From Neolentinus lepideus HHB14362 ss-1 (lineage: Eukaryota; Basidiomycota; Agaricomycetes; Gloeophyllales; Gloeophyllaceae), in NCBI GenBank assembly GCA_001632425.1, contig KV425662.1:16469-80468 (forward strand): a stretch of 64,000 nucleotides of DNA, read 5' to 3'. The translations under genes and the position numbers were made by a program. Positions 48,105 to 58,778 of this stretch are shown in pieces. How positions within the stretch are numbered: the first letter of the stretch is position 1; the number at the start of each line of letters is the position of its first letter. The notes beneath the pieces are model-generated. The model was not told the DNA's origin and made no database searches. It saw only the letters and a program-made list of their open reading frames with translations.

Positions 48105-48915
48105 CGATCAACGTGACCGTGTACCGCCATAGATCGGCTGAGGCCGCGAGAAGGTTGGGACAGTGGATCCGCGACAATGTTCGAGGTTCCTGAATCCATC
48201 TCGACGTATTCCGGCTGGCGTATCGTATTCGCGATGAGTGTAGCGACCATAAACGTAGCTATAGCAAATTGAGTCATTAATGCATACACATTCTCTCTAG
48301 GCGCCCTGCTACCTCGCTCTGTCGCTTGCCAAAAGAGGTTGTGAATCATTGTGTGATGCGTTGTGCGAGGAGCGGCCCGGGACCGAGCTAAGGCTGGGCC
48401 CCGTAGCTTTTGCGAGAGCTACCCATGATCGTACCGAGGCACCTGCTTCTGCAGATACGCTCGTCGCTGTGGAGCCAATGTTTAACAAGTATCGCGGTAA
48501 AGCAAGGATGCAATCTCTTACCCATACGCGACGGGACTCGGGACCATGCTCGTGCCGAGGCATCCACTTCTGCAGATACGCTCGCCGCTGTGGAGCCCAG
48601 GGTTAATGAAGATCGTGGTCAAGTAAGGGTGTAATCTCTTACCCATACGTGACGGGACTCGGGACCGTGCTCGTACCAACGCATCCGCTTCTGTAGAGAC
48701 ACTCGCCGCTGTGGAGCCAATTGTCAACGAGGATGACAGACTAGCAGGGGTGTAATCAACTCACTGGAGCATGATTTTGCCGGAGTGCCCGTGCATCGTC
48801 AACGGGTGACTCGTCTGCGCCACCGTGCAGTAGCTATGTCTTGGCTGCTACTGCGCTTTTCGTCTAATCTACTACAAATGCTGCAGATCGTTTGGAGTTG
48901 ACTGGGCAGTTTCAT
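48105..48915 (-). CDS. small-gene family member C (SRLDE family) with duplicated exons
   Basis: The first exon starts MKLPSQLQTICSICSRLDEK at 48,915, 60-odd bp downstream of a TATA box, and shares SRLDE with the genes at 50,746 and 56,699. In this frame a TGA occurs at 48,799-48,801, giving only 38 residues. Downstream in the same direction lie exon-like units ending in good donors (gtgagttg at 48,764; gtaagaga at 48,642 and 48,521) and a shared acceptor gctccacag, encoding repeats of ASVSTEADALVRARSRVPSR. After them comes SSVPGRSSHNASHNDSQPLL and, past a further intron, VYGRYTHREYDTPAGIRRDG. Either the TGA is a real stop and the rest is decayed, or the first exon is spliced in a way not seen. 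Function unknown. Confidence 0.4.
48467..48764 (-). repeat. 121-bp tandem array of exon plus intron
   Basis: Exon-like units at 48,643-48,708 and 48,522-48,587 are each 66 nt. The introns 48,588-48,642 and 48,467-48,521 are each 55 nt, and a related intron of 56 nt precedes them (48,709-48,764). A third unit begins at 48,466. The period is 121 bp to the base (acceptors at 48,709, 48,588 and 48,467). The exons are phase-symmetric (2 + 63 + 1 nt), so each adds 22 residues without changing frame. Confidence 0.75.
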
Positions 48916-48969
48916 CGCTGATGCACGAGAGTTCGAAAAAGCTTGGTGGTGTATGGTCATTGAATTCAG

Positions 48970-49056
48970 GATCTTTATATACCTTGGGACCTTGCCACTA
49001 TTTCCTGCGCTTTGACCACAAAGCCACTGAAACAAAATCAGTGGTCAAAGGGTTCT
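48970..49056 (-). promoter_or_regulatory. promoter of family member C
   Basis: TATATAAA (minus strand, 48,974-48,981), preceded by gtggcaagg and by gtggtcaaag (49,010-49,019 as its complement) with an inverted partner ctttgaccac 31 bp further upstream (49,041-49,050). The same arrangement precedes members A and B. Confidence 0.7.
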
Positions 49057-50580
49057 GATCTTATCTGTGGCTCATGGACCAGGTGTTCCATTGTAATTAC
49101 TGATGACCCGTGGACGAATGTCTGAAGTTCCCAGATGTGAGGAAAAGCTGCGCACCGGTTGCCTTGAAGGACGTATGCATTGGGTATCAGATTTGATTCA
49201 TGTCTAGGCCAGTCGTCCAGAGACCGGAAGTATAAACACAGATAATATGCACTTAAATGCACACGTCGTCATATCGGACTCCAATCGAAATGATCACGGA
49301 GAGGATAGCATGATCCTAAACGGGCAGTCATAGTCGATCATCCTGATCACAAAAGTAAGCCAAAATATGACTATGATCGTCCAGATATTGAAAGACAGAT
49401 ATTGCAACGTACCGAAGTTTAAGTTTAGCGAAGGGTTAATACTTGTATGAGACTGACGCACCGCAGTCTGAAAGGTTTCAGAAGTGTCCGGTCTCCCGTG
49501 AGGGATTATTTGAAGCGATCACTATTGCGATGGTCGCCGCTAGTTGCAACCATATCTCACCTTTCTATCCCCGACTTTGTAAAACCCTTGTGAAGCATGT
49601 CATACTCGTCCTCACAAGAAATCAGGACGATCCAAGTGAATGCGATATATGAGACAGCCGGGGCCGCTTTGGATGTAAATACAGTGGCTATCACCCTGGA
49701 AGTTTCGAGGGGTAGCCGCATTAGCCCTCCTCAATTCTCGCTGATGACCTCCAGCTGATAGCTTTTGAGCTCTTTCAGGGTCCCTACCGAGCACCGATCT
49801 GAAATGATAGTGCGGGGAGTAAAAGGCGCCGATGCTGGGCTAAAGAGATTGCGGTTCGTAATCGTTCACAATAGGGGATCCGTCGCTCGCACTTTATATA
49901 TCGAGCCTCATAGCTGCTGGGTCACGTCGCTGGAAAACCACGATCGACATTAATATTGGAGAGGGTAGAAGCGGGGTTAGATATGTAGCGCCAGATATAA
50001 GACAGCAGGTGCGGATCATTCCTTGCACTACTGTGCTCTGATCTGATGAATGTGGCTTTACAGTGTTCACTTGGTGGACCGGTGGACTTTATACAGCTCG
50101 GAGCTCAATGACCCTTCGGCCGACGACCTTCGCGAGCTGGCTCATGAGAATGTCTCTCCATGGTTCCAACAAATGACCAAGAAGGGAAGGGTATAGATCG
50201 GTTTGTCGCCGTGGAAGCGACTCTTCGGGTGTTTTTCTTTATGGTCGGACCTCGGACCTATTGAACACTACTAGCCTTGGTTTCCTCACCTTTTTTCGTG
50301 TCGGCGGCGGCACCCCAACGTATTCATATTGTGTGCATTCGACAGGGGTGTTTTAAGGCCACGACATAGGTGCCACACGGAAATACCCTTTAGTTGCCGC
50401 TTGGATTGAAAACTTCGATTTTACCCAATGCCAGCTGTCATCCTGTCCACGCTAATGTCCTCGAAAGGGATGACTAAAACCTGACATGATTTGTACGCGC
50501 ACCTTCAAAATGTGACCCCCAAGCAAGCGTTTATTACCAATTTCCGACGCTTTGTCCATGTTCCACCGACGAAGATCAGT
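49057..50580. other. non-genic stretch
   Basis: Short frames only. No protein family recognised. Confidence 0.45.
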
Positions 50581-50660
50581 GCGCTTTGATCATTGACCTT
50601 CTGCGGTGGCCCTTGATCAAAGTGCAGGATGTGCTAGTGGCGAGGACCCGGTGTATATAA
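50581..50660 (+). promoter_or_regulatory. promoter of family member A
   Basis: ctttgatca at 50,584-50,592 and its inverted partner tgatcaaag at 50,614-50,622 (30 bp centre to centre), then gtggcgagg and TATATAA at 50,654-50,660, 86 bp before the ATG. It aligns closely with the promoters of members B and C. Confidence 0.75.
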
Positions 50661-50745
50661 GGAGAGTACAATTCGTCAATCAGAAGCATCATTGAATTCG
50701 TTTCTCTCTTCCCGCTTCGGAATACCTGCGACGGCTAACTCTACC

Positions 50746-50874
50746 ATGAGACCGCCGTGGCCCAATCTGCTCAAGTCTGTTTGTCTTCGGAGTAGATTAG
50801 ACGAAAAGAACGCTCCTATGGAGCAAGGGTACACAGGGGACTCGGTGAGCATATATTTCATGATTCTCGTTTAG
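50746..50874 (+). CDS. small-gene family member A (SRLDE family), first exon
   Basis: MRPPWPNLLKSVCLRSRLDE starts at 50,746 in a good context (ctaccATGa) and is nearly the same as member B's start (MRPPNRPQSARIRSRLDE), including the preceding untranslated text ctctacc. The simple frame ends at 50,874 after 42 codons. A splice donor gtgagcat at about 50,848, after YTGDS, suggests the true gene continues; a possible acceptor is the ctttacag near 51,080, leading to a frame over 51,100-51,284, not confirmed. No signal peptide or domain. Function unknown. Confidence 0.5.
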   Translation: MRPPWPNLLKSVCLRSRLDEKNAPMEQGYTGDSVSIYFMILV

Positions 50875-53259
50875 TGTTCGAAATCTGACGTGCATGAGAG
50901 GCCATCATGTCCTCCTAGAGGTGTCGTACGGGGGGTTCTATATAGCGTGGTCATCATGCCAGCCCGCATGTATTTGCACCACGGATCTTCCTCCGTATAA
51001 TATATGGCCTCACGGACGCCCTTAAGTACGTCGCATATCATCATTTCTGTCATCATTTTAGCTTACCATCTACTTTACAGTTCCGGCAAGTCACGACCAT
51101 GAAGCAATCGAAGCACCTTTGGATAGAGGTGATTCATGGAGCCCGTACTGAATCCCCTCGGATCCGAGAATACCCGACACTTCATCGCCTGTACGGAGTC
51201 GTGTTGCACGTTAAGGCTCCTGCTTCATTCGCAAACGGACTGCTGAAGAATATCACTAGCTACCCTGAAATGAGCGCTCGATAGCATGTATGAGGGGCCG
51301 TACACGGCACGACGACGGTTTCCACGCTCCAATACGCTGATCTTTTATATACCAAGACATCGGTGTTTCGCACTCACACGGAAATATGCGACTGGAGTGG
51401 CGGGAACGTACACCTCCGAGGTGGCGCTGCAGCACGAGTGGGGGCATCAAGGTGCTCAAGATGCGTTCAGATGTTGGTCACACTTTTTGTTTTCCCGTCC
51501 CTGCCATGTCTGGTCTCACCGCTCAATTCAAACAGCTCTTAGAGGATGGACCATCGGAACACCTCCACGGTGTTGTATCACGTCGCTCACACATCCTTGT
51601 CGTACTGCCTATGACACACCTCTCGCGACATATCCCTGCCTATACTATCCTCCACTGCACGTGTCGAGCGCCACATCCCTCGTTACCAGACTAGAACAGG
51701 GATATTTACACCGGTATGTCCACCCCATATCATATTTAAGTTGCTTCTAATTTTTCTCGCTTACCGAAGTGGACACGATCTGAGTCTAAACCTGCTTCAA
51801 AACCTCCTATGGAGTTGACAAGCACAGACCTGCAAGAGACTCTGCGGTGCCATCATTTGGCGCTCCATGTTCCCGATCCCTCAACGTAATGGTTACTTTG
51901 AGGGCTCTGGAACACGGAGCGCCGGGCGATAAATACCTGGGTGGAATGTCCTCTGACGGATGTGCAGAGCAGAGAGGGAGTCATGTCAACAGAAGATGTA
52001 GAGGAAGACTAGGGTAAATGTATGCATTTTCTCCGGACCTTTGACTTGGGAGACTGCGAGGGTCCATACCTGCTTGAGTGATTTGTGCATAAAATGAGTT
52101 AGTATCCGATTTTGCGGGATCTTCTTTATAAATCGGGATTATTAGAGTGCTAAGGGGTTGAATTAGGATTAACTTAGTTGCTGTTAAGTACAGTGTAGCG
52201 GGCACAGTTGTTGAACTTGCGAGACCGCGCGCACAACACCCAATACAAGTTGAGTGTGGGATTGAACAAACATGTTAGAGGTGAATCCACATGTGGCAGA
52301 TATGATCGTCCGCAGTAGAAAATATGACGGCGAGTCGAATAAAGTGCATCGCCAAGGGATAACTTATAAACACGAGTTCATTAATGTACATATATACTAA
52401 GGGCAAGGACCCCGGAGTACTGGCGGTTTGAAGTGAAGCTCGTGTTGGATACGCGTTGGTCTCCAACTCGTAGTTTCATTGATTTTCTTCTATTTAAGTG
52501 GAGATAATAAACATGAAAGTATACTGACGTCATCTGTCACTCTATCAGACATGGCATTTCAGATCAAGGCTCATGACTGCCAAATTTGGTGATATTAATT
52601 GCGGCCTTCGAAGCTGTGGCTGGGCTACACCTTTGCGCCCGTCACACTTTCACATTCAGGGTATTTAAGGGACAGAAAGGTCGAGGATTCCACACAACTC
52701 CCCTTTCTTCCTCTTCCCCTCTTCCCCCACCATCTCCCGTCCTGACGCCTTGGTCCCTCTCCTTGGCCGCGGTTTTGTGGAGTTACAACCCACTGAAGGA
52801 TAACTTCTCACAGTGCACATAGCCAGTACGTTGTTCACACTGATAATTGAGTACATCTTTTTACCATTTCTTTACTTTCTCCTCTAGGTACACTTTGAGA
52901 ACCCGAGGATATCAATGCGCGTATGGCGACTAGAGGTGTTCAGGGTCTTTACTTGTAGGGTTAGGAGCAATGACCTCATCACGAGACTGATGCGGTCCTC
53001 GTCGTCTTTGTTTCTCTCGGTTAATTCCATTCTCGCTGCAACCCTCGCAGTCAACAGGAACTCATCCCGTCCGATATAAAACCAACTGATATAGACAACT
53101 ACAGACACCGCCGACTGCTTGAACAGGAAGTCGCATCTAACATCCGGGGCCCTCTCTCGTCGTAGCTGCCGCGGACAGTGACAGCCTGGGTATCGGTCTT
53201 CACTTGCTATACATATACTCGACGGCGCCGTTGGGCCCATTCTCGACTTTCACCTACGC
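50875..53259. other. mostly non-genic stretch
   Basis: May hold later exons of member A (to about 51,284). Frames at 51,286-51,750 overlap in two registers and are not convincing. From 52,640 the sequence is pyrimidine-rich and probably belongs to the 5' region of the zinc transporter. A minus-strand frame at 52,884-53,240 lacks family features. Confidence 0.4.
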
Positions 53260-55235
53260 ATGCCCCCGACTTCCAGTCTAATCCTTGCTCCGGCTGCCTC
53301 ATCTCGGAATACGATCACCCAATCGATATGGCGCGCAACAGACGCCCTCACAACGATGCGGAGAGTAGAGGATCAGGATGAGGGCCTCGGAGTACGCCTC
53401 AGTGTCATGAGCGTAATCTTTGTTGTTTCCTTGTCTGGTACGCCGCGTTTCGTGCTTTGCGTTGCATTGTACTCAACCCTCCGCTAAGCTGCATCATTCC
53501 CGACGCTTTCACGACACATCAAGTTCCTCCGTGTTCCACGAATTATTTTCTTCATCGGCAAGCACTTTGGGACAGGTGTCATTCTCTCTACGGCTTTTGT
53601 TCATCTACTCCAAGATGCTTTCGCGGCTCTTCATGATTCTGGTCGCATTGGAGACTTTACGGGCATCATCGTCCTGGGAAGCTTATTGAGTATCTTCCTC
53701 GTTGAATGTAAGCGCTTTTCATCCCCAGTATATATCTTACACTGACATTGCGACCAGATATATCCACTTCCTATGTGGACAATCTCCAGTCCTACTCTTC
53801 CGCGCCGTCTACCCCTTCTTCACCTATCGCCTCCCTCCCACCTTCCTCATCTACTATCACGCCATCGATGGAGACACCTCCCACGCACACGTCAGATCTC
53901 GCCGCCCAAGGTATTTACGCCCTTCCTGAATCACCAAAGCCTGGGGATGAGCGAACGCCGCTCATCCGACCCCAGCTCCGCCCGTCAATGAGCCAGACTC
54001 TCCCTCGATCCGCTTGTCCGCCACCCACGCTGGCCAGGCCGAAGAGCATGTACACACCCCAGTCCGCGACGCAGTCGTACTTCCCCTCCCGACGGGAATC
54101 GTACTATCGGCAATCACAGAATCACTCGCACACGGGCGTCGAGGCGGATATCTTCGAAGGGGGACACCACCGGCACGAGGCTCGGTCACAGCATGCAACC
54201 CATGTAAGTGGTCGGACCCGGAGTTTTGTGGCGGGTCAACTAGAGGAGGAATTGGCGAGGAGTGAAGGAGCTGACTCTCAGCCGTCACATATGGAGCACG
54301 AGCATCATCACGAGCACGCGCATCCACACCACCATCCACACCACAGCCACAGTGGACACACAGGGCATTCGCATGCGATTGGGTGGGAGACCGATGATGA
54401 ATTTGAGCATCCTCCGGAAGACGCGCAGGAAGTCCAAGTCGGACGGAAGAGAGTCGTGGTCGGGATCCTGGTCGGTCAGCTTCTCCCAGCACTCTGGATG
54501 ACAGCTAATCAGTTTTCTTATAAAGGTCCTGCAACTGGGCATCATGATCCACTCGCTCGTGATTGGCCTGACGCTCGCCATTACCAGCGGCGGGGGATTC
54601 AGTGAGTTTGTCTAACTACGGGTGCCACTCATCTCAACGCAATTGCTCTGCAGCATCGCTCGTCTTTGCGATAATCTTCCACCAGTTGTTCGAAGGCCTG
54701 TCGTTGGGCATCAGGATCGCGCAAATGTCGACCTCTTCGCCATCCGACTCGCATCTTCATAAGAACAGCGACGGTCACAGTACGCTTTGCACAACTCCAC
54801 CCCGCGAAATCACACTCAATCCTTTGCTTTGATCCTCTAGATCACGAACATCACGATCCATGGTACCTCCGCTTCCTCAAACCCACGCTGATGGCGCTCT
54901 TCGCGATGACGACACCCCTAGGGATGATGCTCGGTATCCTCCTCTTCTCCTCCTCCTCCGCTGCGCAGGACTCTCTGACTTTGATCCGCGGCGTCATGTG
55001 TGCTGTGTCAGCGGGCATGCTGATCTACGCGGCGACGGTGGAGATGCTCGCGGCGGACTTTGTGATGGACCCCGCGAGCTGGCGCGCGGGCGTGCGGAGG
55101 CAGGTTGTGGCGCTGGGGAGTTTGGTCGCGGGGGTGGTGGGGATGAGCTTGGTCGGGATGTGAGTGCTTTTTCGTTGGTTTTGGTTTGGACAAGTGCTGA
55201 CGAGGTTGACTGGGCTTGTTTTCAGGATGGACTAG
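53260..55235 (+). CDS. ZIP-family zinc/iron transporter
   Basis: Metal importer of the ZIP family. Exons: MPPTSSLILAPAASSRN..., GVRLSVMSVIFVVSLS|AASF, RHIKFLRVPRIIFFIGKHFG, TGVILSTAFVHLLQDAF (ZIP TM2-3 region), IIVLGSLLSIFLVEY, a long cytosolic loop, then VVVGILVLQLGIMIHSLVIG (HSxxxG of TM4), SLVFAIIFHQLFEGLSLGIR (HQxxEG of TM5) and MALFAMTTPLGMMLGILLFS, MLIYAATVEMLAADFV and SLVAGVVGMSLVGM. The loop has a very rich histidine run (HMEHEHHHEHAHPHHHPHHS), a likely metal sensor or binder. Seven short introns; the last exon adds only two residues with TAG at 55,233. TM4 and TM5 metal residues are present, so it should be functional. Plasma or vacuolar membrane. Confidence 0.92.
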
Positions 55236-56383
55236 TCCCACTGTCGAGTTATGCTCTGATGGCCCAGGAGTGAAAATGTATATAAGCATTATACTGCGTT
55301 GTTTGTTGTGCACGCATGCTTGCTTGGATTGTGATTTTTTTTTGTTTTGGAGCTCTCGAAGGTATTCGGGACTGTTGTATATAGAGTAGATGCTGTGCTA
55401 ATAGTAGTGCACTCTGAGTCGAGAGCTCTGGAATTGGAAGAGGCAGCGCTTAGTTACGATGACTGAAGGAGCTAGCGCTAGCGTAAGCTTGGTATGATTT
55501 GAACAGTTCTAGGGACGTGGCGTGTGTGCTAAGCGAACGAATTCGACTCGAGTCTCTGTTACATGGAATGATCAGTATGACTCGTCCTGCTGCACTAGCT
55601 TGTGAGGAAGGAATCAGTATAGAGTTAAGGAGTATGCCTCGGAAGCTCGCTTGGTGTCCCATGTCGGATACCTCCGAGGAAGGATTCTTCACAGATACAT
55701 GACATGAGACACCGAGTGAGTCTGCGGCTTCAGAATTTGTGATGCGCTAGTGTTGGGAGCCGTAACCTTGGGAGATCCGGTCGGAAGGGAGAGGCGACCT
55801 GTGGCCATGCCGGGTGGTTAAGACATGTCTTGTTGACCACGGAATGCACGATTTTGATCTCTTCGTGAAGAGGGTGGTCGAGTCCACGGTTGACCATGTA
55901 TCCTGCATCATCATCCCGTAGCAGTCTATATATGATGGTGTGAGGAGATGAAGTTGAGCAGATGACGAATTCACGGACCTCAGGTGGCCGTGTTGTCACG
56001 ATGAATCATGAGTCTCCTGGTCTATTGAAATTCTCGAATGAGTTTACTGGACTCTGGAGAGATGGAGATGAAATAGCGCACACGAGGTCGCGCGGATGAG
56101 GGTTATGATGCACGCGGCTGAGCAGCGAATGTGTACCGTTCACTTCTCTGCATCAATGAGTTTGACCAGGGCTCGAAGTCCGGATGAACGGTGGAAGATT
56201 GGTCGGTGGATGCTGCAGACATGGCGGCCTATAGGATGGATGTGAGGAGATGAAGGTGCGTTGAACAGATGATGTGTTCCACAGACCTTCCTAGTCACGT
56301 CATCAATACTGCCAGTCTGTCGAGATCGTTCAGTCAGTCAGTCAGTCAGTCAATGTGCTCTGGAACGATGCTGATTAGATAGC
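55236..56383. other. intergenic region with small frames
   Basis: Two related stretches (around 55,925-55,985 and 56,240-56,290) share gtgaggagatgaag followed by acagatga-like text. A minus-strand frame at 55,730-55,999 (89 codons) and a shorter one near 56,060-56,180 start just downstream of these; no family recognised. Confidence 0.4.
56330..56352. repeat. (CAGT)n microsatellite
   Basis: Five to six tandem cagt units just 3' of family member B. Confidence 0.9.
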
Positions 56384-56699
56384 TCACGCGACGCAGGGAT
56401 CCGTGTGGTCGAAGGCGCACACGATGTTGGCGAAGTAAAACCGCGTCGCAGAATTTGGTGACCGCTGTACTTGGAATTCATTGCGCGAGCTGTGGAGCTG
56501 CTAGTGAGGAAGATGTGGCGAAAAAGAGGGGATGTGTTGGGCTTACTAGAAGCGCGACCTCGGGTATGAGGTATTTAACCAGAAGTGCATGGAAGCCGAC
56601 CAGTCCAGAGTCGACGGACTCGATGTCAGCGATACAGGTGCTGTTTTCGTCTAATCTACTCCGAATACGGGCAGACTGGGGTCGATTGGGTGGCCTCAT
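56384..56699 (-). CDS. small-gene family member B (SRLDE family)
   Basis: Two exons. Exon 1 (56,547-56,699) begins MRPPNRPQSARIRSRLDENS and continues GLVGFHALLVKYLIPEVALL. The intron 56,498-56,546 (gtaagccc...ctagcag, 49 nt) leads to exon 2 LHSSRNEFQVQRSPNSATRF and YFANIVCAFDHTDPCVA, stop at 56,384. About 88 residues. A second acceptor eight bases on (ctccacag, the same word as in member C's introns) would give only LAQ and a stop. The ATG context and 5' untranslated text match member A. The cysteine near the C-terminus is not a CaaX box (two residues follow it, not three). Function unknown. Confidence 0.55.
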
Positions 56700-56772
56700 G
56701 GTAGAGTGATGTGTCGTGGATGTCTGGACACTGAGAAGTGAGTTGGATTGCATTCATTCCGAGAGCCTATTC

Positions 56773-56856
56773 TCCTTTTATATATAATAAGCCCTCGCCA
56801 GTCTGTTCCCACACCTTGACCAAGAGCCACTCGCAGAAGAACAAAGCGCATTGATC
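56773..56856 (-). promoter_or_regulatory. promoter of family member B
   Basis: TATATATAA-type box at 56,778-56,788, preceded (minus strand) by ctggcgagg, ttggtcaagg and gcgctttgttc, in the same order as in A and C. The inverted partner is less perfect here. Confidence 0.65.
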
Positions 56857-58778
56857 TTCTTGGGTGGCTCATGAACAAAGCGCCGGAATTTAGTTGATCT
56901 TCCTGAGTAAAAAGGGCCACGTACGCTGCTGACATCAACAGGTTCAAGTTCATCCGCTAGCAGGTTCAAGTTATCCTGCTGGATAACATGGGCCAGAAAA
57001 CGTCAGCTGGCATGCAAGTATGAAGCCACAAATATCTCAAACTTCCTGTGCAAGCAGCAGCGTGTCCCGTGTACTAGACCCACTCGGCAGCTGCCGGAGT
57101 CACCCTCCCGCGGTAGCAAACACTGTCCATGTCAACATCCACTAATCAGGATTCAGCAACATACCAGCTTGATTCAAGTAGAGGAAATGAAGCTCGTCTC
57201 GAAATCCATCACGTTGGTCGTGGAGGTTCTGGCCGAACTCGCTTCTTTCTCCTGATGAGGCCCGATGGATGCGCTGCTACTTCCGTACGTAGTAACTCAC
57301 AGTGCTCACTCCTCGTCTTGTCTGCCTTTGACGTTTTATGGGATACTTGCTTCCTCTATTCCATAATCCAATCTCTGCTCGAGGCATCAACAAGTTTGCG
57401 GTACCTGACGCTCTCTTTGAGTCATCGACGTCCTCTAATACATCAGATCGATCTGTCCGGCCTCGTTGATTCTCAGACCCTTGACACGAACAATGTCCCG
57501 ACCTCACATTTACCCAGACCATATCGTCGTCTGGTAAATCCTCCGAAAGCTCGGTCTGTGAGAAAGGATCGGCATGTTCTATGAAGCTGATATAAGGTTT
57601 CTGTATCGTTATCGTTACATCTTCATCGGCCGCCGCGAGGGGTTTTCATGCACGTCAGAACTGGTGGGCAATCTGCTAATACCGTCCAGAGAAGAATCGT
57701 GAGTAGCGTCTGTCCACTGTCTGGCACGTAGGGCCTACAAACCACCCGAAAACATCTGGTTGTGTGTGGATTGTCCACACACACACTTTTAACTTTACCG
57801 AATGTTTCGGTTCCCCGCACCCTTTTCTGATTTATGATGAGTGCGAGCTGACTTCTCGCTCGGAGCTTGGGCACATAATCTATACTTGCTTCAATCTTCG
57901 CAGTGCGAGACCATAACTTGTGGATTCTAATTCAAAATTTGCCTCTCCCCCTCTCCGCGTGGTTGAAGTGTTTCCAGAAGTATGTTGTAGTTATTGCTCT
58001 CTCTAGTATAATCGTCGAAAGCTAACGCTCCACTAGTGCAAGGCCTACCTGATTCCTTCTAAGCACTGCAGCATGCAGGGATATTGTAGTTGACGTGATA
58101 GTTAGCTTGATTCCAGAAGGTACTCGATCACACGAAAGTTATATACCTTTTACTTGCACTATCGTGTTAATATCCTTGACACGTACTACAGAGATTTTCT
58201 CGAAACCGGTCTCGACCTCACAACATACCATCAACAAACTGGGTCTTTCATGATCGAAGTCACTCCCTATCAACCGACTGTCCTTTTCTCGCAATATTGA
58301 CCTGTACAAGCTAGTATGTAAAACTCGAGTTCGCGAAAACTATGTCGGAAGATTTCATCTTCCCTATCTTAGCAACTTCCTCGCCGTCACTGGTAGTGAG
58401 ATCCCACGTGTGTCTAGCACTCCCAGTGAGTAAACGACACTGAGACTGCCGCCCATGATGTTATAGACAACATCTGTCTACATGGAAACCCCCTCCCCCC
58501 CGCCGCGTGAAGGACGTTGACGTCCTCATATACATTATTCGTTAATTGGATCCACGACTTCCCCTTGACCTTTTCTCTCCCTGGCGGGGGAAACGGCCAG
58601 AAAAAGTGACTCGCATCCATGGGGGTGTGCTCTGGACAAGATGGTTCCGCGCTTCTTCCTCAGACATGGTTTTGTTACTGACTCCTGATTAACGCACTAA
58701 ATCTCGGTCAAGGTGATTCTACGTTTCATCACCTGACATGGCCTCGTCACGTATGGTCTTTGGGGGGGAACCTATTCC
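56857..58778. other. mostly non-genic stretch
   Basis: A plus-strand frame at 57,129-57,584 (151 codons, start MSTSTNQDSATYQLDSSRGN) is open but without recognisable domain; it may be an orphan gene or chance. Near 57,763-57,787 there is a gtgtgtgga / tccacacac palindrome, and just after the HET remnant's end, at 58,819-58,860, a GC-rich ccgggcccggcccggg stretch of the kind found in short repeat elements. Confidence 0.4.

Noticed and set aside
52884..53240. 118-codon minus-strand frame upstream of the ZIP gene
   Set aside because: No family features, and it lies in the likely 5' region of the ZIP transporter.
56384..56699. Mating pheromone precursor
   Set aside because: The size and C-terminal cysteine drew attention, but ...CVA has only two residues after Cys (no CaaX), and no STE3-type receptor was seen in the window.
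57129..57584. 151-codon plus-strand frame as a confirmed gene
   Set aside because: Open but without domains, homologues or splice evidence; left as a possible orphan only.
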